Shown here: positions 17,929-30,410 of the stretch, piece after piece
How the letters are laid out: each line of letters starts with the position of its first letter
How positions within the stretch are numbered: the stretch's first letter is position 1
Source of the DNA: Phycicoccus flavus
GTDB taxonomy: Bacteria; Actinomycetota; Actinomycetes; Actinomycetales; Dermatophilaceae
Direction: 5' to 3'
Assembly: GCF_004025965.2 (NCBI RefSeq)
Contig: NZ_SAYU02000008.1
Span: 1-64,000 of the forward strand
Length of the DNA stretch: 64,000 bases
Notes under the pieces: model-generated
Database searches by the model: none
The model's input: the letters and a program-made list of their open reading frames with translations, nothing else
Told to the model about the DNA's origin: nothing
Program-made: the position numbers and the translations under genes

Positions 17929-18732
17929 GTGAGCACCGTCCTGGAGGAGATCGTCGCGGGCGTCCGCGAGGACCTCGCCGACCGCGAGCGCTCCGTCCCC
18001 CTGGACGCGCTGCGCCGGGTCGTCGCGGACTCGACCCCGCCGGCCCTGGACGCCGAGGCGGTGCTGCGCCGACCCGGGCTCTCGCTCGTCGCCGAGGTGA
18101 AGCGGTCGAGCCCGAGCAAGGGCGCCCTCTCCGACATCCCCGACCCCGCCGCCCTGGCGCTCGCCTACGCCGACGGGGGCGCGAGCGCCATCTCCGTCCT
18201 CACCGAGCGGCGCCGCTTCGGCGGCAGCCTCGCCGACCTCGACCAGGTCCGCGCGGCGGTCGACGTGCCGGTGCTGCGCAAGGACTTCGTCGTCACCGAG
18301 TACCAGGTCTGGGAGGCCCGGGCCCACGGCGCCGACATCGTCCTGCTCATCGTCGCCGCCCTGGAGGACCCCCTCCTGCGCGACCTGCTCGCCACGGTGC
18401 GCGGCCTCGGGATGACCGCCCTGGTCGAGGTGCACGACGAGGACGAGACCCAGCGCGCCCTGGACGCCGGCGCCTCCGTCGTCGGCGTCAACGCCCGCGA
18501 CCTCAAGACCCTCCAGGTCCACCCCGACACGTTCTCGCGGCTGCGCCCGCTCGTGCCGTCCGGGGTCGTCACGGTCGCCGAGTCCGGGATCACCGGCCCG
18601 CAGGACGCCGCGTCCTACGCGGCCCAGGGGGCGGACGTCGTCCTCGTCGGCGAGGCCCTCGTGCGCACCGGCGACCCGCGGGGCGCCGCGGCCGCCATCG
18701 TCGCGGCCGGGGCGGCCCCGGGGGTCTCGTGA
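17929..18732 (+). CDS. trpC: indole-3-glycerol phosphate synthase
   Basis: 267 aa monofunctional TrpC, step 4 of tryptophan synthesis. TIM-barrel signatures are [17 protein letters not shown] (catalytic Lys/Glu region), [51 protein letters not shown] and [12 protein letters not shown]. All catalytic positions appear intact. GTG start after a 10-base gap from the HGxxPAAW gene. trpB and trpA, which follow trpC in Mycobacterium and many relatives, are absent here; a DoxX/MauE gene comes next. Confidence 0.95.
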   Translation: MSTVLEEIVAGVREDLADRERSVPLDALRRVVADSTPPALDAEAVLRRPGLSLVAEVKRSSPSKGALSDIPDPAALALAYADGGASAISVLTERRRFGGSLADLDQVRAAVDVPVLRKDFVVTEYQVWEARAHGADIVLLIVAALEDPLLRDLLATVRGLGMTALVEVHDEDETQRALDAGASVVGVNARDLKTLQVHPDTFSRLRPLVPSGVVTVAESGITGPQDAASYAAQGADVVLVGEALVRTGDPRGAAAAIVAAGAAPGVS

Positions 18733-18838
18733 CGTCCGGGCCCCCGAGGCCCGACGCCGCCGGGGAACCCCGCGCCGGGGCCCGGTCGTTCTCCGTCCTG
18801 GCCCCCGCACCGCTCTCCACCCCCGAAAGGTCGCCGCG

Positions 18839-19348
18839 ATGACCGCAGACGTCGACGAGGTCGGCACGGAGGCCCCCGACCGGCGGCGCGAGCGCGTCCT
18901 CGACGTCGTCGGCCTCCTGGCCCGGCTGTTCCTCGGCGTCGTCCTCGTCGTCGCGGGCGCCGCGAAGGTCGGTCACCCGCTCACCTCGCAGCGGGCCGTG
19001 CAGGCCTACGAGCTGCTGCCGAACGGCGTCGCCGGCTGGGTGGGCCTGGCCCTGCCCTTCCTCGAGATCGTGCTCGGCGCCATGCTCGTGCTCGGCTTGT
19101 TCACCCGCCCGGTGGCGGTCGTCTCCACGCTGCTCATGGTCGCGTTCGTCATCGGCATCTCGCAGGCCTGGGCCCGGGGCCTCACCATCGACTGCGGCTG
19201 CTTCGGCGGCGGCGGCCAGATCGGCGCCAACGAGACGAAGTACCCTCAGGAGATCGCCCGCGACGCGTCGTTCGCCGCCGCGGGCGCCTGGCTGTGGTGG
19301 CGCCCACGGACGCTCGCCGCGCTGGACCGCTACCTCTTCGGACACTGA
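18839..19348 (+). CDS. MauE/DoxX family redox-associated membrane protein
   Basis: 169 aa with four transmembrane helices (residues about 22-45, 62-82, 88-108 and 140-157). Between helices 3 and 4 is a cysteine pair in TIDCGCFGGGG, the MauE-like feature linked to electron transfer to extracytoplasmic disulfide oxidoreductases. The next gene is a membrane-anchored DsbA-like thioredoxin only 18 bases away, so the two likely work as a DsbB/DsbA-like couple. Start ATG 18839 has GAAAGG (about 18826) as a weak Shine-Dalgarno. Confidence 0.82.
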   Translation: MTADVDEVGTEAPDRRRERVLDVVGLLARLFLGVVLVVAGAAKVGHPLTSQRAVQAYELLPNGVAGWVGLALPFLEIVLGAMLVLGLFTRPVAVVSTLLMVAFVIGISQAWARGLTIDCGCFGGGGQIGANETKYPQEIARDASFAAAGAWLWWRPRTLAALDRYLFGH

Positions 19349-19366
19349 AAGGCACCACCTCCGACC

Positions 19367-20143
19367 ATGGCCAAGAAGACGACGAAGGGCACGGGCCCCG
19401 CCAACGCCCGCCAGGCGAAGATCCAGGCGGCGCAGAAGAGCGGCGGTGGGGGCGCCAACAAGATCGTCGTCGCCACGGTGGTCCTCGTCGTCGCGATCGT
19501 CGCCGTCGTCGCCGGGGTCGTGTGGTCGGAGAACCAGCGCCAGTCCGCCATCGGCACGAGCACCGCGACGCCGGCCGGCGCGACGATGGGGGAGGGCTAC
19601 CGGTCCTTCGCCGACGTCACCCTCAAGCCGGGCGCCCCCACCGTCGACCTGTACGAGGACTTCCAGTGCCCCGTCTGCGGGCAGTTCGAGGCCGCGGTGG
19701 GCCCGACCGTCGACGAGCTGGCGAAGGAGGGGAAGATCAAGCTCGTCTACCACGTGCTGAACTTCCTCGACGACAAGACCGGGGCCAAGAACTCCACCCC
19801 CGCCGGCAACGGCGCGTTCTGCGCCGCCGCGGACGGCAAGTTCCAGGCGTTCCACGACGCCGTGTACGGCGCGCAGGCCGACGAGGGCACCGACGTCACC
19901 GACACCGAGCTCGACGCCTGGGCCCAGCAGGCCGGCATCACGGGGGACGCCCTCACGACATGGAAGTCCTGTGTCGCCGACGGCACGTACACGAAGTACA
20001 TCGCCTCGGTGAACGACGCCGCCTTCAAGATCTCCGGCTTCTCCGGCACGCCCACCGTGATGATCGACGGGAAGATGCAGGACCTCGGCACCGTCGCCAC
20101 CCCCCAGGGCTTCACCAAGGCCGTCGAGGACGCGACGACGTGA
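19367..20143 (+). CDS. DsbA family thiol-disulfide oxidoreductase, membrane-anchored
   Basis: 258 aa. A basic N-terminus (KKTTKGTGPANARQAKIQAAQKS) is followed by one transmembrane helix (residues about 33-53). The extracytoplasmic thioredoxin-4 domain has the active site FQCPVCGQFE (Cys101 and Cys104) and the cis-proline loop GFSGTPTVMIDG. It should introduce or reshuffle disulfides in exported proteins. Its neighbours are the MauE-like protein (possible redox partner) and lgt (lipoprotein maturation), an envelope-biogenesis cluster. Confidence 0.9.
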   Translation: MAKKTTKGTGPANARQAKIQAAQKSGGGGANKIVVATVVLVVAIVAVVAGVVWSENQRQSAIGTSTATPAGATMGEGYRSFADVTLKPGAPTVDLYEDFQCPVCGQFEAAVGPTVDELAKEGKIKLVYHVLNFLDDKTGAKNSTPAGNGAFCAAADGKFQAFHDAVYGAQADEGTDVTDTELDAWAQQAGITGDALTTWKSCVADGTYTKYIASVNDAAFKISGFSGTPTVMIDGKMQDLGTVATPQGFTKAVEDATT

Positions 20144-20183
20144 CCTCCTGGTCGCCGTCCCGCTCGCTCGCGACCCGGGCCGG

Positions 20184-21161
20184 GTGGCCGACGTGACGAC
20201 GTACCTGCCGAGCCCCACCGTCGCCGCCTTCGACCTCGGGTCGCTGACCATCCGGGCCTACGCCCTGTGCATCCTCGTCGGCATCGTCCTCGCCGTCTGG
20301 ATGGCCGGTCGCCGGCTCGAGGACCGGGGCTACGACAGCGCCGTCTCGCTGGACGTCGCCGCCTACGCCGTCATCGCCGGCATCGTCGGCGGCCGGCTCT
20401 ACCACGTCATCACGACGCCCGGCCCGTACTTCGGCGAGGGCGGCCACCTCGTCGACGCCCTGAAGATCTGGAACGGCGGCCTCGGCATCTGGGGCGCCAT
20501 CTCGCTCGGCGCGCTCGGGGCGTGGATCGGCTGCCGGCGCTCGGGCGTCCCGTTCCTCGCGTTCGGCGACGCCGCCGCGCCGGGGATCGTCTTCGCCCAG
20601 GCGGTCGGCCGCTGGGGCAACTGGTTCAACAACGAGCTCCACGGCGGGCCGACGACGCAGCCGTGGGGCCTGGAGATCCACGAGTGGGACCAGGCCGCGG
20701 GCCGGGCGGTCACCGACGCCTCGGGGCAGCCGGTGCTCCTCGGCGTCTTCCAGCCGACCTTCCTCTACGAGTCGCTGTTCCTCCTCGTCCTCGGGGTCGC
20801 GCTCCTCGTCCTGGACCACCGCCGGCGGCTCTGGGCGGGGGCGGTGCTCGGGCTGTACGTCGCGGGCTACCCGATGGGCCGGATCGTCGTCGAGAAGCTG
20901 CGCACCGACGAGGCCGAGCTCGTCCTCGGCCAGCGGCTCAACGTCTGGACCTCGGTCCTGGTCTTCCTCCTCGGCCTGTGGATCCTCTGGTACACCCGAC
21001 GGCGCGCACGCCGCCGGGAGGCCGCGGGGGAGCCGCCCGAGGACCGTGGGCCGGACTCGCCCGAGGGGCGTGCCGCCGCCCGGCAGGCGGAGCGGGCGGA
21101 CGACGCCGAGGCCCCCGCGCCGGACGGCGCGGACGACCGTACGTCCCAGAATCTGGGATAG
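20184..21161 (+). CDS. lgt: prolipoprotein diacylglyceryl transferase
   Basis: 325 aa membrane enzyme that attaches diacylglycerol to the lipobox cysteine of prolipoproteins. About seven helices. Signatures are IRAYALCILVGIVLAVWM, KIWNGGLGIWGAISLG, the Lgt signature GRWGNWFNNELHGGPT, PTFLYESLF and GRIVVEKLRTDEAEL with essential arginines. The hydrophilic tail of about 55 aa, rich in R, E and A, is a common actinobacterial extension. GTG 20184 is annotated; GTG 20193 is equally possible. Two lipoproteins in this window (15 kb or more away) are likely substrates. Confidence 0.95.
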   Translation: MADVTTYLPSPTVAAFDLGSLTIRAYALCILVGIVLAVWMAGRRLEDRGYDSAVSLDVAAYAVIAGIVGGRLYHVITTPGPYFGEGGHLVDALKIWNGGLGIWGAISLGALGAWIGCRRSGVPFLAFGDAAAPGIVFAQAVGRWGNWFNNELHGGPTTQPWGLEIHEWDQAAGRAVTDASGQPVLLGVFQPTFLYESLFLLVLGVALLVLDHRRRLWAGAVLGLYVAGYPMGRIVVEKLRTDEAELVLGQRLNVWTSVLVFLLGLWILWYTRRRARRREAAGEPPEDRGPDSPEGRAAARQAERADDAEAPAPDGADDRTSQNLG

Positions 21162-21196
21162 TCCGGCTCGCATCGCAAGACGTCGGTGGCCCGGAC

Positions 21197-21234
21197 TACG
21201 ATGCCGGGACGTGGCCATCGTCGCCCGCGTCTGA
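21197..21234 (+). promoter_or_regulatory. gltB promoter with candidate leaderless 7-aa upstream ORF
   Basis: TACGAT (21197-21202) is a good -10. Eight bases later GTG 21211 opens a short frame, MAIVARV, that stops with TGA at 21232-21234. This is 51 bases before the gltB GTG. It fits the leaderless pattern seen for other starts here and could be a leader peptide, but it has no Glu or Gln codons that would suggest classical attenuation. Confidence 0.4.
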
Positions 21235-21285
21235 CCCTGCCGTGCCGGCCCCCGCGCCGACGACTCCCGAGGACGGTGATCCGAC

Positions 21286-25819
<4,534 letters not shown>

Positions 25820-25827
<8 letters not shown>

Positions 25828-27280
25828 CCCCCAGGGCTTTCTCAAGACGCGTGAGCGCGAGCTGCCGCGGCGGCGCCCGGTCCCGGTGCGGATCCGGGAC
25901 TGGAAGGAGGTCTACGAGGACCAGCCGGTCCCCGAGCTCCAGCGCCAGGCCGGCCGCTGCATGGACTGCGGCATCCCCTTCTGCCACAGCGGCTGCCCGC
26001 TCGGGAACCTCATCCCCGAGTGGAACGACCTCGCCCGGCGGGGGGAGTGGCGCGAGGCCATCGAGCGCCTCCACGCGACGAACAACTTCCCCGAGTTCAC
26101 CGGCCGGCTCTGCCCGGCGCCGTGCGAGTCCGCGTGCGTCCTCGGCATCAACCAGCCGCCGGTGACGATCAAGCAGGTCGAGGTCTCGATCATCGACCGC
26201 GCCTTCGAGAACGGCCTCGTCCTGCCCGTCTCCCCCGAGCGGTTGTCCGGCAAGACCGTCGCGGTCGTCGGGTCGGGCCCGTCCGGGCTCGCCGCCGCCC
26301 AGCAGCTGACCCGCGCCGGCCACACCGTCGCCGTCTACGAGCGGGCCGACCAGCCCGGCGGGCTGCTGCGCTACGGCATCCCCGAGTTCAAGATGGAGAA
26401 GTCCGTCCTGGACCGGCGCATCGCGCAGATGAAGTCCGAGGGCACCCGCTTCCGCACGAACGTCCACGTCGGGCACGACCTCACCGGGGCCGACCTGAGG
26501 AAGCGGTTCGACGCGGTCGTCGTCGCCGTCGGGGCCACGGTCCCGCGGGACCTACCGGTGCCGGGGCGCGAGCTCGACGGCGTCATGCAGGCCATGGACT
26601 TCCTGCCGCCGGCCAACCGGGTCGCGCTGGGCCAGACCGTCGAGGGCCAGGTCACGGCGGCCGGCAAGGACGTCGTCGTCATCGGCGGCGGCGACACCGG
26701 CGCCGACTGCATCGGCACCGCGCACCGCCAGGGCGCCCGGTCGGTGACGAGCCTCGAGATCATGCCGCAGCCGCCGCGCGACCGCGCCGACGCCCACCCG
26801 TGGCCGACCTTCCCCATGCTCTTCCGCGTCGCCTCGGCGCACGAGGAGGGCGGCGACCGGGTCTACGCGACGTCGACGAGCGAGGTCGTCGGCGACGAGG
26901 ACGGCCGGGTGCGGGCGCTGCGTCTGCACGAGGTCAAGCGCGGCGAGAACGGCTTCGAGAAGGTCGAGGGCTCGGACCGGGAGGTCCCGGCGCAGCTCGT
27001 GCTCCTCGCCATGGGCTTCCTCGGCCCGCAGCCCGAGGGGCTGCTGGAGCAGCTGGGCGTCGAGAAGGACGAGCGCAGCAACGTCGCGCGGGACGGTCAG
27101 TTCATGTCCAGCGTCCCGGGCGTCTTCGTCGCCGGCGACGCCGGGCGCGGCCAGTCCCTCATCGTCTGGGCCATCGCCGAGGGCCGCTCGGTCGCCCATG
27201 AGGTAGACGCCTGGCTCATGCACAAGTCCTCCCGCCTGCCCCGCCCCGTCAACCCCCACGACCGCCCCCTCATGGCCTGA
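25820..27280 (+). CDS. gltD: glutamate synthase small subunit
   Basis: 486 aa. It feeds electrons from NADPH through FAD and 4Fe-4S clusters to GltB. The N-terminal cysteine motifs [17 protein letters not shown] and [12 protein letters not shown] bind the clusters. The FAD fold [17 protein letters not shown] begins near residue 150, and the NAD(P)H fold [17 protein letters not shown] near residue 290. The late motif [23 protein letters not shown] closes the FAD site. The GTG start lies inside the end of gltB. A pair of 27-bp palindromes follows before pyk. Confidence 0.97.
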
Positions 27281-27324
27281 CCCGAGACACCCCCACCACA
27301 ACCCCACCACCCCGACGGGACGCG

Positions 27325-27351
27325 GACATTTCGGGGTCACCCCGAAATGTC
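27325..27351. repeat. 27-bp palindrome, site 1 copy a
   Basis: GACATTTCGGGGT, one central base, then the exact reverse complement ACCCCGAAATGTC. First member of a pair between gltD and pyk; the second starts exactly 60 bases later. Confidence 0.9.
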
Positions 27352-27384
27352 ACCGAGACCCCGGTTACGAAGCGGTGCACCGCG

Positions 27385-27411
27385 GACATTTCGGGGTCAC
27401 CCCGAAATGTC
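27385..27411. repeat. 27-bp palindrome, site 1 copy b
   Basis: Identical palindrome in the same centre orientation as copy a. The 33-base spacer between the copies (ACCGAGACCCCGGTTACGAA and on) is related to the spacers at the two other sites. Confidence 0.9.
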
Positions 27412-27472
27412 ACCGACCGTCGGGTGGGGCGGATGGGGTGGGTGAGGGGTGACCGGGGGGAGGTCTCCGGGC

Positions 27473-27520
27473 TGTGACCCAGGTCATGGTGGAACCGCTT
27501 GCACCGCTAGGCTCGCCACC
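27473..27520 (+). promoter_or_regulatory. pyk leaderless promoter with possible Crp/GlxR-type site
   Basis: TAGGCT (27508-27513) is followed by 7 nt and then ATG 27521. TGTGA-N6-TCATG at 27473-27488 resembles the Crp/GlxR consensus TGTGA-N6-TCACA and would overlap the -35 region. That would fit cAMP-type repression or activation of the glycolytic gene; the operator call is weak. Confidence 0.45.
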
Positions 27521-28984
27521 ATGCGCCGCGCCAAGATCGTCTGCACCCTCGGGCCCGCCACGTCGTCCGCGGAGAACCTCCGCGAGCTCGTCAAGGCCGG
27601 GATGGACGTCGCCCGCCTCAACCTCAGCCACGGCACCCACGCCGACCACGAGCAGGTCTACCGCGACGTCCGCGCGGCGGGCGACGCCGTCGGCCGGGCG
27701 GTCGGGGTGCTCGTCGACCTCCAGGGCCCGAAGATCCGCACCGCGCGGTTCGCCGACGGCCCCGTCGAGCTCGTCCGCGGCGCGAACTTCACCATCACCA
27801 CCCGCGACGTGCCCGGCGACGTCGACGCCGTCGGGACGACCTACGACGGCCTCCCGGGCGACGTCCACGCCGGCGACCGCATCCTCATCGACGACGGCAA
27901 GATCGCCCTCATCGCCACCGACGTCACCGACACCGACGTCGTCTGCCAGGTGCTCGAGGGCGGCCCGCTGTCGAACAACAAGGGCATCAACCTCCCCGGC
28001 GTCGCCGTGTCCGTGCCGGCCCTGTCCGAGAAGGACGAGGACGACCTGCGCTGGGCGCTGCGGACCAAGGCCGACATGATCGCGCTGTCCTTCGTCCGCA
28101 GCCCCGACGACATTGTCCGGGTGCACGAGATCATGGACGAGGAGGGCCTGCGCCTGCCCGTCGTCGCGAAGATCGAGAAGCCGCAGGCGGTCGAGAACCT
28201 CGACGAGATCATCCGCGCCTTCGACGGCGTCATGGTGGCCCGCGGCGACCTCGGCGTCGAGATGCCGCTCGAGCAGGTGCCGCTGGTCCAGAAGCGCGCC
28301 TGCGAGATCGCCCGCCGCCGGGCCAAGCCGGTCATCGTCGCCACCCAGGTGCTGGAGTCGATGATCGAGAACAGCCGGCCGACCCGCGCCGAGGCCTCCG
28401 ACGCCGCGAACGCCGTCCTGGACGGCGCCGACGCGCTCATGCTTTCCGGCGAGACGAGCGTCGGGAAGAACCCGTTCGCGACGGTGCGGACGATGGCCCG
28501 GATCATCGAGAACACCGAGACCCACGGCCTGCACCGGATCCGCCCGCTCGGCACCCGCCCGAACTCCAAGGGCGGCGCGGTGACCGCCGCCGCCGCCGAG
28601 ATCGGCGAGCTGCTCGGGGTGAAGTACCTCATCACCTTCACCGAGAGCGGCGAGAGCGCCCGCCGGCTGGCCCGGGTCCGCCCGCGGATCCCCATGCTCG
28701 CCTTCACCCCGAACCAGGCGGTGCGCAGCCAGCTGGCCCTCACCTGGGGGGTCGAGACCTTCCTCGTCGACAAGGTCCGCCACACCGACGAGATGGCCAT
28801 GCAGGTCGACGAGATGCTCCTCGCCCTCGGCCGGGTCAAGGAGGGCGACCACGTCATCATCGTCGCCGGCTCCCCGCCCGGGATCCCGGGCTCGACGAAC
28901 GCCCTGCGCGTCCACAAGATCGGCGACGCGAAGAACCGCGTCGCGCCCGCCTACGTCGACGCCGCCCGCGAGGGACGAGTCTGA
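27521..28984 (+). CDS. pyk: pyruvate kinase
   Basis: 487 aa. It converts phosphoenolpyruvate and ADP to pyruvate and ATP. Signatures are RRAKIVCTLGPATSS, MDVARLNLSHGTHADH, LVDLQGPKIRT, the catalytic VVAKIEKPQAVENLDEII, MVARGDLGVEMP and VATQVLESMIENSRPTRAEASD (K+ and Mg2+ site). The C-terminal regulatory domain holds ITFTESGESARRLA. The ATG follows TAGGCT by 7 nt with no leader. In Mycobacterium pykA lies in the same his-trp-lgt neighbourhood, so this is ancestral gene order. Confidence 0.97.
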   Translation: MRRAKIVCTLGPATSSAENLRELVKAGMDVARLNLSHGTHADHEQVYRDVRAAGDAVGRAVGVLVDLQGPKIRTARFADGPVELVRGANFTITTRDVPGDVDAVGTTYDGLPGDVHAGDRILIDDGKIALIATDVTDTDVVCQVLEGGPLSNNKGINLPGVAVSVPALSEKDEDDLRWALRTKADMIALSFVRSPDDIVRVHEIMDEEGLRLPVVAKIEKPQAVENLDEIIRAFDGVMVARGDLGVEMPLEQVPLVQKRACEIARRRAKPVIVATQVLESMIENSRPTRAEASDAANAVLDGADALMLSGETSVGKNPFATVRTMARIIENTETHGLHRIRPLGTRPNSKGGAVTAAAAEIGELLGVKYLITFTESGESARRLARVRPRIPMLAFTPNQAVRSQLALTWGVETFLVDKVRHTDEMAMQVDEMLLALGRVKEGDHVIIVAGSPPGIPGSTNALRVHKIGDAKNRVAPAYVDAAREGRV

Positions 28985-29022
28985 TCGGGGGGCGCCGGCC
29001 TGGATATGCTGGCGCTCCCACC

Positions 29023-29105
29023 GCCGGGGTGGTGGAACGGCAGACACGGAGCACTCAAAATGCTCTGCCCGCGAGGGCGTGCGGGTTCGAGTCCCGCTCC
29101 CGGCA
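29023..29105 (+). tRNA. tRNA-Leu(CAA)
   Basis: 83-nt class II tRNA. The acceptor stem GCCGGGG (29023-29029) pairs with TCCCGGC (29098-29104), with discriminator A at 29105. The anticodon arm GAGCA-CTCAAAA-TGCTC puts anticodon CAA at 29056-29058. The long variable arm TGCCCGCGAGGGCGT is typical for Leu. The T arm has GGGTTCGAGTCCC. The -10 TATGCT lies at 29005-29010. CCA is not encoded: A29105 is followed by C, and ATG of the next gene begins at 29107. Confidence 0.96.
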
Positions 29106-29106
29106 C

Positions 29107-29700
29107 ATGACCCAGAGTGCAGCCACCCCCAAGCGCGTCCTCGTCGCCGAGGACGAGGCGATCATCCGCCTGGACCTCGCGGAGATGCTCCGTGAGGCCG
29201 GCTACGACGTCGTCGGCCAGGCCGGCGACGGCGAGCAGGCCGTCGAGATGGCCCGGTCCCTCGCGCCGGACATCGTCATCATGGACGTGAAGATGCCCGT
29301 CATGGACGGCATCACCGCGGCCGAGACCATCGGCGGGGAGCGCATCTGCCCCGTCGTCATGCTCACCGCCTTCAGCCAGACCGAGCTCGTCGAGCGGGCC
29401 CGGGACGCCGGGGTCATGGCCTACGTCGTCAAGCCGTTCACCGCGAGCGACGTCACGCCGGCGCTGGACATCGCCCTCTCGCGCTGGGCGGAGCTGAAGA
29501 CCCTCGAGCACGAGGTCGCGGACCTCGGCGAGCGGCTCGAGACCCGCAAGGCAGTCGACCGGGCCAAGGGGATCCTCATGCAGCGGCTCAAGATCAGCGA
29601 GGCCGACGCCTTCCGGTGGATCCAGAAGACGGCGATGGACCGCCGGATGGGGATGCGCGAGGTCGCCGAGGCCGTCGTCGCGGGCATGGACAAGGCCTGA
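29107..29700 (+). CDS. pdtaR: PdtaR-type response regulator with ANTAR RNA-binding domain
   Basis: 197 aa. The receiver domain is at residues 9-125 with acidic pocket EDE (15-17), phosphoacceptor Asp60 (IVIMDVKMP) and Lys109 (VVKPF). The ANTAR domain (about 135-190: [29 protein letters not shown]) binds paired RNA hairpins and prevents termination. It is closely similar to Mycobacterium PdtaR (Rv1626), which works with the kinase PdtaS. The start ATG lies one base after the tRNA-Leu 3' end, so the mRNA either begins at the tRNA processing site or initiates inside the tRNA gene. No separate Shine-Dalgarno is possible except within the tRNA. Confidence 0.95.
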   Translation: MTQSAATPKRVLVAEDEAIIRLDLAEMLREAGYDVVGQAGDGEQAVEMARSLAPDIVIMDVKMPVMDGITAAETIGGERICPVVMLTAFSQTELVERARDAGVMAYVVKPFTASDVTPALDIALSRWAELKTLEHEVADLGERLETRKAVDRAKGILMQRLKISEADAFRWIQKTAMDRRMGMREVAEAVVAGMDKA

Positions 29701-29834
29701 GCCGCACCACCGTCGGCACCGCGACCGTCGACACCTGAGGGATTCCTCACCCGGAGACTTCCGTCGCGGGTCGCGGAGGGACATAGTGTGCGGTGGTGCC
29801 GTTCAGGACGAGCGTGCTGACCCGAGGAGGCTGC

Positions 29835-30398
29835 GTGGGACGACGACCCGTCGAGGTCTCACCGGTCCGTGACGACCTCACGCCGCTCACCGCGCTGTGG
29901 CTGGAGGCGAAGGTCGATGCCGGCACCAGCCGCGAGGTCTGTGCCCGGGCGCTGTCCGACGGCCGGTTCGCCGCGGCGTTGCGCCGCCCCGGGGTCCAGG
30001 CCTACGTCGCGACCCTCGACGGCACCCCGGTCGGCTACACCATCACGACCGACAACCCGTTCGGGCTGAGCCCGACCCCCGAGATCGCCGTCGAGCAGCT
30101 CTTCGTCGTCCCCGACGCGCGCCGGCACGGGGTGGCCAAGTCGCTGCTCGCCGCCGTCCTCTCCGCCGCCGAGCGCGCGGGGTGCGAGCAGGTGGTCTCC
30201 AACGTCCCCACGACGAGCCGTGAGGCGAACCGCTTCTTCGCCCGGCTCGGCTTCGGATCGGTCGTGACCCGCCGGGTCGTCGCGACGGGGGTGCTGCGGC
30301 GCCGGCTGGCCCCGGAGACCGCCGAGACCGGACTGGAGCTCACACGGCGGCGGCGCAGCCTGCGCCAGCGGGCGTTCTCGCCCTCCCGGTCGGCCTGA
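29835..30398 (+). CDS. GNAT family N-acetyltransferase
   Basis: 187 aa. The acetyl-CoA binding motif VEQLFVVPDARRHGVAKSLL (R/Q-x-x-G-x-A) and the following EANRFFARLGF are typical of GNAT enzymes; the acceptor is unknown. GTG 29835 is preferred because AGGAGG lies 4-5 nt before it. An in-frame GTG at 29796, 6 nt after a TAGTGT box (29784-29789), would give a leaderless, 13-residue-longer form. The arginine-rich C-terminus is unusual. It is convergent with the DUF1501 gene (12-base gap). Confidence 0.8.
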   Translation: MGRRPVEVSPVRDDLTPLTALWLEAKVDAGTSREVCARALSDGRFAAALRRPGVQAYVATLDGTPVGYTITTDNPFGLSPTPEIAVEQLFVVPDARRHGVAKSLLAAVLSAAERAGCEQVVSNVPTTSREANRFFARLGFGSVVTRRVVATGVLRRRLAPETAETGLELTRRRRSLRQRAFSPSRSA

Positions 30399-30410
30399 GG
30401 CCGGTCGGGC

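Noticed and set aside
27325-27411. The palindrome pairs as a CRISPR array
   Set aside because: Only two copies per site, repeats are perfect palindromes, and spacers at different sites are related to each other instead of unique.
29029-29106. N-terminal extension of pdtaR through the tRNA-Leu gene
   Set aside because: The frame is open, but the sequence is fully accounted for by the tRNA; family members begin a few residues before VLVAEDEA, matching ATG 29107.
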